A stretch of DNA of 7,401 nt from an uncultured Clostridiaceae bacterium. GTDB lineage: Bacteria > Bacillota > Clostridia > Lachnospirales > Lachnospiraceae. How positions within the stretch are numbered: position 1 is the first letter of the stretch; the number at the start of each line of letters is the position of its first letter. Shown piece by piece: positions 1 to 5,737 of the stretch. Made by a program: the position numbers and the translations under genes. The notes below the pieces were generated by a model. That model was not told the DNA's origin. It was given only the letters and a program-made list of their open reading frames with translations, and searched no databases. The stretch spans positions 1 to 7,401 of the forward strand of contig CATKZA010000078.1 of NCBI GenBank assembly GCA_949841235.1, read 5' to 3'.

Positions 1-1318
1 TCTGGTCATATTGGGCTTGCCTATTTTAATCTGTGAGTTTTCCATTGGTAGGGGGAGCGGCATGAGCATTGGCAAGGCATTCCATAAGTTGGAGCCGGGG
101 GGAACCAGATGGCATCACTATCGCTGGTTTGGCTTTGCTGGAAATTATCTGCTGATGATGTTCTATACCATGGTGGCGGGATGGATGATTTATTATATCT
201 GCGTCATGGGAAGCGGCGTGATCTATCGTGCGCCGGTGAAAGGGATTGATGAGTATTTCAAGCATATGCAGCGCAGTCCCGGAACGATGATTTTCTGGAC
301 GCTGCTGGTGGTGGTTCTGTGTATCAGCATTTGCGCTCTGGGGATTCAGAAGGGCGTGGAGAAGATTACGAAAGTTATGATGCTTGCCTTGATGGCATTG
401 ATGGTGGTGATGGCAGTGAATTCTCTGTTCTTGAAGGGGAGCGGCAAGGGGCTGGCATTCTATCTCATTCCTGATTGGTCCAGGGTGCAGGAGCGGGGGC
501 TGGGAAATGTGATTTTTGATGCCATGACCCATTCCTTCTTTACCCTCAGCGTGGGCATCGGAGCCATGGAAATCTTCGGCAGTTATCTGGGAAAGGAGCG
601 GAAACTGGCTGGGGAGGCTGTGAATGTACTGGTACTGGATACGGTAATCGCTCTGGTGGCCGGCATCATTATCATACCAGCCTGTATTTCCTATGGCATA
701 GCGCCAGATGCGGGGCCTTCCCTTCTGTTTATTACCCTGCCCAATGTGTTTAATCAGATGGCGGGCGGGCGCATTTGGGGAATGTTATTTTTCGTATTTA
801 TGTCCTTTGCGGCATTATCCACGGTAATAGCCGTGTTTGAAAATATCATTTCGATTAGCATGGATCTCTTCGGATGGAAGAGGAAGAAGGCGCTGGGCGT
901 GAATCTAGTGGGGATTGCCGTATTGTCTATGCCGGCAGTGCTGGGCTTCAATCTCTGGTCGGGAGTGCAGCTTCTGGGGCAGGGGTCTACCATGATGGAC
1001 GTGGAGGATTTCCTGGTTTCTTATAATATCCTGCCTCTTGGCAGTTTATTGTTCGTGCTGTTCTGCGTGAAGAAGAATGGCTGGGGATTCGATGCATTTT
1101 TGCGGGAGACGAATACGGGAATTGGTGTCTCTTTCCCGAAAGGGCTGAAATATTATATGCTTTACGTATTGCCCGCCATTATATTGGTCATCTATTTCAA
1201 GGGATATTATGATATGTTCAAAGAGAGAGAGCCGCTGGTTTTCGGTGTCTGGATGGCAGTGGCGGTATTGTTTGCCGGGCTGGTGCTGTATCTGGCGGCT
1301 GGGAAGAAAAGAGATTAG
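1..1318 (+). CDS. Sodium-dependent transporter, NSS/SNF family (5' partial)
   Basis: This is an integral membrane symporter of the neurotransmitter:sodium symporter family; bacterial members import amino acids or similar small solutes using the Na+ gradient. The frame is open from the left edge (first whole codon at base 2) to TAG at 1316-1318, giving 438 residues. About 40-50 N-terminal residues, including TM1 and its Na+-binding part, appear to be missing outside the window. Family signs seen: the TM2 block GLPILICEFSIGRG at the start, a TM3 block MFYTMVAGWMIYY (about 53-65), GIQKGVEKITKVMM before the KGLAFYLIPDW loop (about 114-159), the unwound TM6 block HSFFTLSVGIGAMEIFGSY (about 177-195), and TM8 FAALSTVIAVFEN (about 269-281). 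It is hydrophobic throughout and ends in a short KKRD tail. The substrate cannot be read from sequence; amino acid is the default guess. No obvious intrinsic terminator follows directly. Confidence 0.93.
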   Translation, partial: LVILGLPILICEFSIGRGSGMSIGKAFHKLEPGGTRWHHYRWFGFAGNYLLMMFYTMVAGWMIYYICVMGSGVIYRAPVKGIDEYFKHMQRSPGTMIFWTLLVVVLCISICALGIQKGVEKITKVMMLALMALMVVMAVNSLFLKGSGKGLAFYLIPDWSRVQERGLGNVIFDAMTHSFFTLSVGIGAMEIFGSYLGKERKLAGEAVNVLVLDTVIALVAGIIIIPACISYGIAPDAGPSLLFITLPNVFNQMAGGRIWGMLFFVFMSFAALSTVIAVFENIISISMDLFGWKRKKALGVNLVGIAVLSMPAVLGFNLWSGVQLLGQGSTMMDVEDFLVSYNILPLGSLLFVLFCVKKNGWGFDAFLRETNTGIGVSFPKGLKYYMLYVLPAIILVIYFKGYYDMFKEREPLVFGVWMAVAVLFAGLVLYLAAGKKRD

Positions 1319-1346
1319 ACAGAGACGCAGATGACGAAATAACGTT

Positions 1347-1712
1347 TTGGCATTTGGTCCTCTTCTAATAAAATGGTTTCATTTCTTACCTCGATTTGGC
1401 CTTTGTATTTTTGGATTTTTTTATCATTGGTTCTGTGGTAAACCACGTGTCCATGAGGGCAGCACCCTGTCCTCTAGGAAATGGGGACAGATTGTCTGCA
1501 AGGTGAAGAAGCAGAAAAAAGTAACCGGTTATGAGTATGTGGTTATTGCGCCTAACGCCGACCAGAAAGTAACCAAGCAAAAAAGACCAATCCTTAAATC
1601 AAAATATAAAAGTAAGAAGGAGTTTAAGGTAAAGGTCAGGGCATATAAAAAAGTGGGTGGCAAGACGTACAGGGGCGCATGGAGCAAGAAGATGGTGATT
1701 AAGACGCGATAA
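1347..1712 (+). pseudogene. Fibronectin III-like surface-protein fragment (probable remnant)
   Basis: A 121-codon open frame begins at a TTG with no Shine-Dalgarno sequence. The second half, from about residue 57 (VTGYEYVV) through KVKVRAYKKVGGKTYRGAWS to the VIKTR end, resembles the terminal strands of the Lys-rich fibronectin III/Ig-like repeats that close many large clostridial surface proteins, typically 'GYE...KVRAYKxVxGKxYYGxWSxxxxVKTK'. The first half (1347 to about 1480) is T-rich with many Phe and Trp residues, has no secretion signal, and does not look like coding sequence. The simplest reading is that only the 3' end of a much larger surface-protein gene survives, joined to unrelated DNA behind the transporter gene. 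It could also be annotated as a small hypothetical protein, but the lack of a ribosome binding site and the truncated domain argue against a working product. The terminator-like stem-loop at 1740-1794 may be the original gene's terminator. Confidence 0.5.
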
Positions 1713-1739
1713 GAGTTCATTGATTGAGTTAAATGGATA

Positions 1740-1794
1740 ATCCCCGATTTCCCTTATATATGTGAACGTATGGTTAGCGAGGGAAATCGGGGAT
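1740..1794. terminator. 15-bp stem-loop between convergent genes
   Basis: A perfect 15-bp inverted repeat (1740-1754 with 1780-1794, arm ATCCCCGATTTCCCT) encloses a 25-nt loop. It is followed on the plus strand by ATTTTT, so it is best as a plus-strand terminator. It sits in the convergent gap between the fibronectin-like remnant (+) and the Rpn gene (-), whose stop codon is only 10 bp away. It may also stop minus-strand transcripts, although the U-run in that direction is weak (TTATCCATTT). The loop is long for an intrinsic terminator. Confidence 0.65.
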
Positions 1795-1803
1795 ATTTTT
1801 CTG

Positions 1804-2016
1804 TCATAGCTGCTGCAAAATCTCCTTTACCTGCTCGACGGAAAGGGATAGTTTCTCTGCAATTTTTTCTGTGGTGTAGTTGAGTTCGTGCAGGATTGCC
1901 ACTTTTCCTTTGCGTTCTCCTTCGATTCGTCCTTTGCGCTCTCCTTCAATTCGACCTATGCGTTCCCCTTTTGCAATCATCCGATCTGCATAGGTTTCCA
2001 ATACTTTTCCGCCCAT
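1804..2016 (-). CDS. Possible internally initiated C-terminal Rpn product (RpnS-like, 70 aa)
   Basis: Inside the Rpn gene, in the same frame, an ATG at 2016 (Met239 of the full protein, MGGKVLETYADRM) follows the minus-strand sequence GGGAGGTGA (2033-2025), with 11 nt between GGGAGG and the ATG. This is as strong an anti-16S match as the one at the main start, though the spacing is slightly long. The product would contain only the ERxGRIEG repeat and the C-terminal helical segment, with no nuclease core. In other Rpn genes a separately translated C-terminal protein (RpnS) binds and blocks the full-length nuclease, so the layout fits. The alternative is that the codons for Arg-Glu-Val happen to spell a Shine-Dalgarno sequence. 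No internal promoter was convincing. Confidence 0.3.
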   Translation of the reverse strand: MGGKVLETYADRMIAKGERIGRIEGERKGRIEGERKGKVAILHELNYTTEKIAEKLSLSVEQVKEILQQL

Positions 2017-2730
2017 AATGGCATTCACCTCCCGCTTCGCTTTTTGATTCTTGTCAAAAAGATAATTGGCTAATTTACTTGTAAAGTCCATGATGTTTGA
2101 CATATCGTACTCGTTTAGGAATCCGGCATCCATTGCTTCCAGCATTCCGCCATATAATCTGTCATATTCCTTGGAAATTGATTCTGGCAATCCTTCTTCC
2201 TTGATATGCTCGTATTTCATTATATAATAGGGAATTAGAAAATACAAATGCTTTCTGATAATCTCCTCCTCCGTGTATTGTTGCGCCTTTATAATGGGGA
2301 CGAAGTATGTCACGCTGCGGTTTTGCGGAAGGATAATTTCCATCTGAATCTTGTCTGGAGTATTTTTTCCATGGCGAAGATATAGTACGGCAGACTCGGG
2401 GAATCTGATTCTGTAACCGGTCTTTGTTTTCTCTGCATTTTCCAGCGCAATGTGGAAATCATATTCCACCATCCGCAGCACCATGGTGCCGTCTGGGCTG
2501 CACTGGCATTCGATATGGTAGACCTTATCGCCGATATGTATGGCGGAATCCGTGATTCTTTCGTCCATTCCTATGCCGTTTTCAGATAGTATATGGTGTT
2601 CTCCGGCCAGTAGTTCTATCTTATCTGTTATGGAATAGTTCTTGTGAAATGCTTCATTGATTAGCGGTATTAGCAAATGCGGGTTCTTCTCGCACAGCGT
2701 GCGGAAAATGTCGTCAAAAATTTGTCCCAT
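1804..2730 (-). CDS. Rpn family recombination-promoting nuclease / putative transposase (PD-(D/E)XK)
   Basis: This 308-residue protein is of the Rpn (YhgA-like) type. Known relatives are Mg-dependent DNA endonucleases of the PD-(D/E)XK fold that raise RecA-independent recombination, and some act in phage defence. The start is ATG at 2730, preceded by AAAGGAGGATTC, an excellent ribosome binding site; a TTG seven codons upstream is open but overlaps that site. Seen in order: N-terminal FDDIFRTL, usual for the family (residues 5-12); the nuclease core with candidate catalytic Asp61 (ERITDSAI) and Glu74-Cys-Gln76 (HIECQ), the E-x-Q form seen in this family instead of E-x-K; a middle helical region; a charged 8-residue tandem repeat ERxGRIEG (about 256-276); and a C-terminal helical segment NYTTEKIAEKLSLSVEQVKEIL resembling the family's HTH-like or oligomerising tail. 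It stands alone, convergent with the surface-protein remnant. All core residues look intact. The nuclease family call is firm; the biological role is not. Confidence 0.87.
   Translation of the reverse strand: MGQIFDDIFRTLCEKNPHLLIPLINEAFHKNYSITDKIELLAGEHHILSENGIGMDERITDSAIHIGDKVYHIECQCSPDGTMVLRMVEYDFHIALENAEKTKTGYRIRFPESAVLYLRHGKNTPDKIQMEIILPQNRSVTYFVPIIKAQQYTEEEIIRKHLYFLIPYYIMKYEHIKEEGLPESISKEYDRLYGGMLEAMDAGFLNEYDMSNIMDFTSKLANYLFDKNQKAKREVNAIMGGKVLETYADRMIAKGERIGRIEGERKGRIEGERKGKVAILHELNYTTEKIAEKLSLSVEQVKEILQQL
1903..1965 (-). repeat. 24-bp tandem repeat inside the Rpn gene
   Basis: Two near-identical 24-bp units (1942-1965 and 1918-1941) and a partial third (about 1903-1917) encode successive copies of the octapeptide E-R-(I/K)-G-R-I-E-G, then ERKGK. 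The units differ mainly at synonymous positions plus one Ile/Lys change. The repeat lies between the central helical region and the C-terminal tail and is probably a charged helical spacer. In-frame 24-bp units can expand or contract without breaking the frame. Confidence 0.85.
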
Positions 2731-2762
2731 GAATCCTCCTTTGGTTATCAATGCCTGTCCAT

Positions 2763-2789
2763 CTTATAATGGAATGGATTTGTTTGCAA
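2763..2789 (-). promoter_or_regulatory. Candidate promoter of the Rpn gene
   Basis: Read on the minus strand, a TATAAG box (2768-2763) lies 15 bp downstream of TTGCAA (2789-2784). The -10 box is good (5 of 6), the -35 box is moderate and the spacing is short. A transcript from here would have a leader of only about 25 nt before ATG 2730, including the AAAGGAGG ribosome binding site. A more distant minus-strand alternative is TTGTGC-17 bp-TAAAAT at 3071-3043. Confidence 0.3.
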
Positions 2790-2814
2790 GAGGCAGATTT
2801 TTTCATCTGCCTCT
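2789..2814. other. 10-bp hairpin upstream of the Rpn gene
   Basis: A perfect inverted repeat AGAGGCAGAT / ATCTGCCTCT (2789-2798 and 2805-2814) has a 6-nt loop TTTTTC. Neither strand has a U-run after it, so it is not a working intrinsic terminator as it stands. It abuts the candidate -35 box of the Rpn gene, so it could be an operator, or the leftover terminator of a lost gene. Confidence 0.55.
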
Positions 2815-3203
2815 GTGGGTAATGTTGCACAAAAAATTGATTGAAAAGATGATTAAAAATGGGCTGAAAAGCCAGAAATTATAGGGGGGTTTTAGATTTT
2901 TAATCTATAAAAAAGATTAAAATATCTTCGTCAGGTTGCACAAATTTTATGGATAGAAATATATGTTTTTGATAAGAAGAAAATTGGGAAAGAGGGGGAA
3001 GTTTTTGGGAATGTGCCAAAAACTAGGAAGAAATTTTGTACAATTTTATTTGGAATTGTGATATTGCACAATGTCGACAATTTAATAAATTTTATGTTTA
3101 TGCATAAAAATTTATCATGCGAGATGTAATAGCGTTGGTATCTTCGGATGTGGATGTAGAGTGTTCATATATGCTAATTTGAAGGAATATATATTTTACA
3201 AAT
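2815..3203. other. A+T-rich non-coding stretch with small inverted repeats
   Basis: No credible gene is seen here on either strand. The DNA is clearly richer in A+T than its neighbours. It holds several short inverted repeats: GGCT-GAAA-AGCC (2862-2873), TTTTAATCT/AGATTAAAA (2898-2922), GTTTTTGG/CCAAAAAC with a 7-nt loop (3001-3023), ACAATT/AATTGT (3040-3059), and an imperfect ATAAATTTTATG/CATAAAAATTTAT (3085-3115). It also holds the three TTGCACAA copies listed separately. It could be a degraded insertion, an unrecognised small RNA or a regulatory or binding region; nothing decides between these. Confidence 0.5.
2825..3071 (+). repeat. Three direct copies of TTGCACAA
   Basis: Exact copies lie at 2825-2832, 2936-2943 and 3064-3071, all on the plus strand and 111 and 128 bp apart. 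By base composition even one copy would be uncommon in a gap this size. The flanks are A+T-rich but otherwise not clearly conserved, so this is a short-site pattern and not a long repeat. A related TTGTACAA lies at 3036-3043. The role is unknown; protein-binding sites are the plainest idea. Confidence 0.6.
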
Positions 3204-3250
3204 AAGATACCCTATTCCATGAAAATTGTGTTCAGGGAATAGGGTATCTT
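3204..3250 (-). terminator. Terminator of the amino-acid ABC transporter operon
   Basis: A perfect 15-bp inverted repeat (3204-3218 with 3236-3250, arm AAGATACCCTATTCC) encloses a 17-nt loop. It lies about 45 bp beyond the stop codon of the ATPase gene. Read on the minus strand the stem ends in ...ATCTT followed by ATTTGTAAAAT, a modest U-rich tail. Position and stem strength make it the likely end of the minus-strand operon. Confidence 0.7.
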
Positions 3251-3295
3251 TCGGTCAAATTCTGAGGGGAAATAATTTTGAGAAGACATTCTCCG

Positions 3296-4057
3296 CTATA
3301 CGTGAAGTTTTTTCAGGAATGCCTTCGTCCGCTCATTCTTGGGATTGTCTATTACATCCTCCGGCTCTCCGTCCTCAACCACATAGCCGTTATCCATGAA
3401 TACCACCCGGTCAGAAACCATCCTGGCAAAGTCGATTTCATGGGTGACGATGACCATGGTCATTTTTTCGGCGGCCAACTGTTTCAGCACTCGCAGGATT
3501 TCGGCGGTAATTTCCGGGTCAAGGGCAGATGTGGGTTCGTCGAAATACAGGATTTTGGGCTGGAGTGCCAATGCTCTGGCAATTGCCACTCGCTGCTGCT
3601 GGCCTCCGGACAGTTCGCAGGGATAGGCATCTTCCTTGTCAGTCAGCCCGACTTTTGCCAAGAGTTGTCTCGCCTCCTGGAATACTTCCTCCTTTGCCCT
3701 CTTCTGGATTGCAATGGGGGCATGGGTAATATTTTTCATCACGGTGTAGTGAGGAAAGAGGTTGAAGTCTTGAAATACCAGCCCGAAGTTGCTCTGGGCT
3801 TTCTGCAAATCCTTCCTCTTGGGATAGAGGGCGTTTCCGCTGCTGTCGTTGCGAACCACATTTTCTCCCAAGTAGGAGATTTCCCCGCTGTCTGCCCGCT
3901 CCAAGAAAGTGGCACAGCGCAAGAGCGTAGATTTTCCAGAACCCGAGGGGCCTAGGATGGATACCACTTCGCCAGTGGATACGCACAAATCAATGTCTTG
4001 CAATACCGCTTTATCGCTAAAGCTTTTCTTGATATGTTTCATTTCTAAGATATTCAT
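3296..4057 (-). CDS. Polar amino-acid ABC transporter, ATP-binding protein (GlnQ-like)
   Basis: This 253-residue cytoplasmic ATPase powers an amino-acid importer and has the normal length for the GlnQ/HisP/ArtP group. All motifs are present: Walker A GPSGSGKST (36-44), Q-loop VFQDFNLFPHYTV (94-106, Gln96), signature LSGGQQQR (149-156), Walker B ILYFDEP (169-175) with D-loop SALD (177-180), and switch His206 (VTHEIDF). LFPHYTVMKNI and the DGEPEDVIDNP tail are typical of this amino-acid group. The ATG at 4057 is preceded by AAAGGAGGCGG, which immediately follows the TAA of the upstream substrate-binding/permease gene (gap 16 bp), implying one mRNA and probably coupled translation. Its partner is therefore the fusion protein encoded just upstream. 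The substrate is not readable from the ATPase itself. The terminator at 3204-3250 follows. Confidence 0.95.
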   Translation of the reverse strand: MNILEMKHIKKSFSDKAVLQDIDLCVSTGEVVSILGPSGSGKSTLLRCATFLERADSGEISYLGENVVRNDSSGNALYPKRKDLQKAQSNFGLVFQDFNLFPHYTVMKNITHAPIAIQKRAKEEVFQEARQLLAKVGLTDKEDAYPCELSGGQQQRVAIARALALQPKILYFDEPTSALDPEITAEILRVLKQLAAEKMTMVIVTHEIDFARMVSDRVVFMDNGYVVEDGEPEDVIDNPKNERTKAFLKKLHV

Positions 4058-4073
4058 AACTTTCCGCCTCCTT

Positions 4074-5660
4074 TTAGCGATAATAATCCAATCTTTTTTC
4101 TATCATCTCCATCCCGTAGGCTACGATAAAGTTAAAGAGATAGTAGAACACGCCAGCCACAAACAGTGCTGTCAGGGAAGTCTGGGCAGCGGCAATCTGC
4201 TTTGCCATGGTGAACATTTCCGCATAGGAGAGGGCGAAGGCCAGGGAAGTGTCCTTTACCAGCGTGATAATCTCGTTTGTCACCGGCGGCATGACCCGTT
4301 GTACCATCTGTGGAAAGAGGATGTGGAAAAAGGTTTGCAGGCGGCTGTATCCCATGATGGCGGCGGCCTCCCGCTGCCCGATGGGAATGCCTTGGAAGCC
4401 GGAGCGGTAGATTTCCGCAAAGTATGCGGCATAATTTAGAGAAAAGCCGATAATCACCGCCATAAACCGATAGGAGTAAGGTGTTTTTACATCCAGTACA
4501 TAGTATGGTGCGAAGAAAACTACCAGCAGCTGGAGCATCAATGGCGTTCCCCGCATAATGGAGATGTAAATCTTCGCAATCCATTGCAGCGGCTTGAAAC
4601 GGGACATGCGTATGGCTGTGAGCAGAAGTCCCAAAGGCATGGAAAATAGCAGTGTCAGGAAGAAGATAGCCAGCGTGGCCAGCATGCCGCTGCTCAGCTG
4701 GCGGGTGATTTCCCGGATGGACATTTTCTGCGCCTTTTTCTTCACTTTTACGGCATCAGAAGATGCGTCCTGCTTCTCTGTTGCTTTGGACAGAGAGTCT
4801 GTGTCGATGGCGGGAACGGGCTTTCCATCTGCGTAGGTCTTGTCATCAAAACTCAGGCAGGTGCTGGAATCCAGTTTCCATTCTTTGGCAATCCGCTCAA
4901 AAGTGCCATCATAGAGCATTTCCAGAAGGGAAGTCTGCACTTGGTCTCGCAGTTTCGTATTGCCCAGCTTGAAGCCGATGCCGTACTTCTCTGTGGAGAG
5001 ACGTTCATCCAGCAGGATGAAGGTGTCCTCCTTTCCTTCCAATTGGTAGGCCGCCACGCCGTAATCCATGGCGACGGCATCTACCATGCCGCTTTCCAGA
5101 TTCATGAGGGCGGAGTTGTAATCCCCCACCTGTTGCAGTTCTTTCAGGGAATCTGCCAGTTTCTTGTTGTCCTCCGTGGCATCTTCTCCGGTCAATGCCG
5201 ACAGCGCAGAGGAATCGCTCTGTACAACCAGAATCTTATTCTTTAGGTCGGATAATTTCTTGATGCCGGAGTCTTTGCGTATGACAACTACCTGGGAATT
5301 GTCAACATAGGGGGTGCTCCAGGTATAGTCCTTCTCTCTGCCATTCATAGTGAATCCATTCCAAAGGCAGGAAATGGAGCCGGATTTCAATTCGGAATCC
5401 TTGGAATCCCATGCGATTGGCCTCTTTACCAAAGTCCAGTCATTTCGACGGCAGACTTCTTCCGCCAGGCTCAGATCGAATCCCACGTATTCTCCGCTTT
5501 CATCCATATAGCCGTAGGGTGGGAATTCCGCATCAAATCCTACGATGAATTGCGTCTGTTCCTTTGCCTGGGGGGACATGCCGGTGAAAAGCACTCCCCC
5601 GATGGCGCAGAGCAGGACGCATAGAAGGGCTCCCTTTGTGTGTTTTGTCAATGTGCGCAT
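4074..5660 (-). CDS. Amino-acid ABC transporter substrate-binding protein/permease fusion
   Basis: This 528-residue protein combines ligand capture and membrane channel of a polar amino-acid importer. Domains: an N-terminal hydrophobic signal or anchor (about 9-27) with no good lipobox; a type II periplasmic binding domain (about 36-268); a polar Lys/Asp/Ser-rich linker (about 270-312); and a HisM/GlnP-type permease (about 320-528). Binding-domain signs are GFDAEFPPYGYMDESGEYVGFD, LWNGFTMNGRE with Arg108 (the usual carboxylate ligand) followed by STPY, and VDAVAMDYG with Asp199 (the usual amino-group ligand). Permease signs are IMRGTPLMLQL (368-378) and the EAA loop EAAAIMGYSRLQTFFHILFP (431-450), which docks the ATPase. 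ATG 5660 follows AGGAGGTATTT, an ideal ribosome binding site. Because one polypeptide carries both parts, the dimeric transporter should carry two tethered binding domains. Substrate is probably a polar amino acid (glutamine, arginine, cystine or similar); which one is not decidable here. Confidence 0.94.
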   Translation of the reverse strand: MRTLTKHTKGALLCVLLCAIGGVLFTGMSPQAKEQTQFIVGFDAEFPPYGYMDESGEYVGFDLSLAEEVCRRNDWTLVKRPIAWDSKDSELKSGSISCLWNGFTMNGREKDYTWSTPYVDNSQVVVIRKDSGIKKLSDLKNKILVVQSDSSALSALTGEDATEDNKKLADSLKELQQVGDYNSALMNLESGMVDAVAMDYGVAAYQLEGKEDTFILLDERLSTEKYGIGFKLGNTKLRDQVQTSLLEMLYDGTFERIAKEWKLDSSTCLSFDDKTYADGKPVPAIDTDSLSKATEKQDASSDAVKVKKKAQKMSIREITRQLSSGMLATLAIFFLTLLFSMPLGLLLTAIRMSRFKPLQWIAKIYISIMRGTPLMLQLLVVFFAPYYVLDVKTPYSYRFMAVIIGFSLNYAAYFAEIYRSGFQGIPIGQREAAAIMGYSRLQTFFHILFPQMVQRVMPPVTNEIITLVKDTSLAFALSYAEMFTMAKQIAAAQTSLTALFVAGVFYYLFNFIVAYGMEMIEKRLDYYR

Positions 5661-5673
5661 AAATACCTCCTAT

Positions 5674-5692
5674 GTTGTGATGATAGCACAAC
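5674..5692. promoter_or_regulatory. Operator-like palindrome over the transporter -10 box
   Basis: The inverted repeat GTTGTG-N7-CACAAC lies 14-32 bp upstream of the fusion gene's start codon. The 7-bp spacer contains the candidate -10 box TATCAT (minus strand, 5685-5680), so a protein bound here would block RNA polymerase. The half-site does not match a regulator I can name with confidence. Confidence 0.4.
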
Positions 5693-5709
5693 GTCTTTAT
5701 TATTTTGAA
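5680..5709 (-). promoter_or_regulatory. Candidate promoter of the amino-acid transporter operon
   Basis: On the minus strand an extended -10, TGC-TATCAT (box at 5685-5680), lies 18 bp after TTCAAA (5709-5704). The -35 box is weak (4 of 6), but the TGn extension compensates in many Gram-positive promoters. This would allow transcription of the transporter independently of the chemoreceptor gene, whose stop codon is 77 bp upstream. Confidence 0.42.
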
Positions 5710-5711
5710 GA

Positions 5712-5727
5712 TGCCATTTCAATGGCA
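5712..5727. other. Short inverted repeat between chemoreceptor and transporter genes
   Basis: TGCCATT-TC-AATGGCA is a perfect 7-bp palindrome just downstream of the chemoreceptor stop codon and just upstream of the candidate transporter -35 box. There is no U-run after it on the minus strand (TCTTCAAAAT), so it is at best a weak terminator. It could equally be a regulator site for the transporter promoter. Confidence 0.4.
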
Positions 5728-5737
5728 GTGATCGATG

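Noticed and set aside
26..532. A 168-codon minus-strand open frame rich in His and Gln.
   Set aside because: It is the complement of the transporter gene; its odd composition follows from antisense reading of hydrophobic codons.
1386..1720. Minus-strand open frames antisense to the fibronectin-like remnant.
   Set aside because: They have no ribosome binding site or recognisable domain, and the plus-strand frame carries the recognisable Fn3-type sequence.
1903..1965. The spaced repeats as a CRISPR array.
   Set aside because: They are direct 24-bp tandem units without spacers, inside a coding frame.
2731..2751. The longer Rpn protein starting at TTG 2751 (MITKGGF...).
   Set aside because: The extra seven codons consist of the ribosome binding site for ATG 2730, and the family's N-terminus begins right after that ATG.
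2881..2922. A G-run, a TAGATT hairpin and a CTATAAAAAAGATTAA tail that loosely recall a preQ1-I riboswitch.
   Set aside because: There is no matching C-run to form the P1 stem, the loop residues do not fit, and no gene follows in the proper direction.
3010..3060. A 16-codon plus-strand ORF (MCQKLGRNFVQFYLEL) after a purine-rich AGAGGGGGAAG stretch.
   Set aside because: The spacing from the G-run is too long, the product is tiny and unlike any known peptide, and it overlaps inverted repeats in a non-coding stretch.
3043..3071. Minus-strand TTGTGC-17 bp-TAAAAT as a distal promoter for the Rpn gene.
   Set aside because: The spacing and -10 box are good, but it would need a leader of about 300 nt through several hairpins, and such matches are expected by chance in A+T-rich DNA. 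It is mentioned only as an alternative.
3278..3955. A 225-codon plus-strand open frame across the ATPase gene.
   Set aside because: It is the antisense shadow of a complete ABC ATPase with every motif present on the minus strand.
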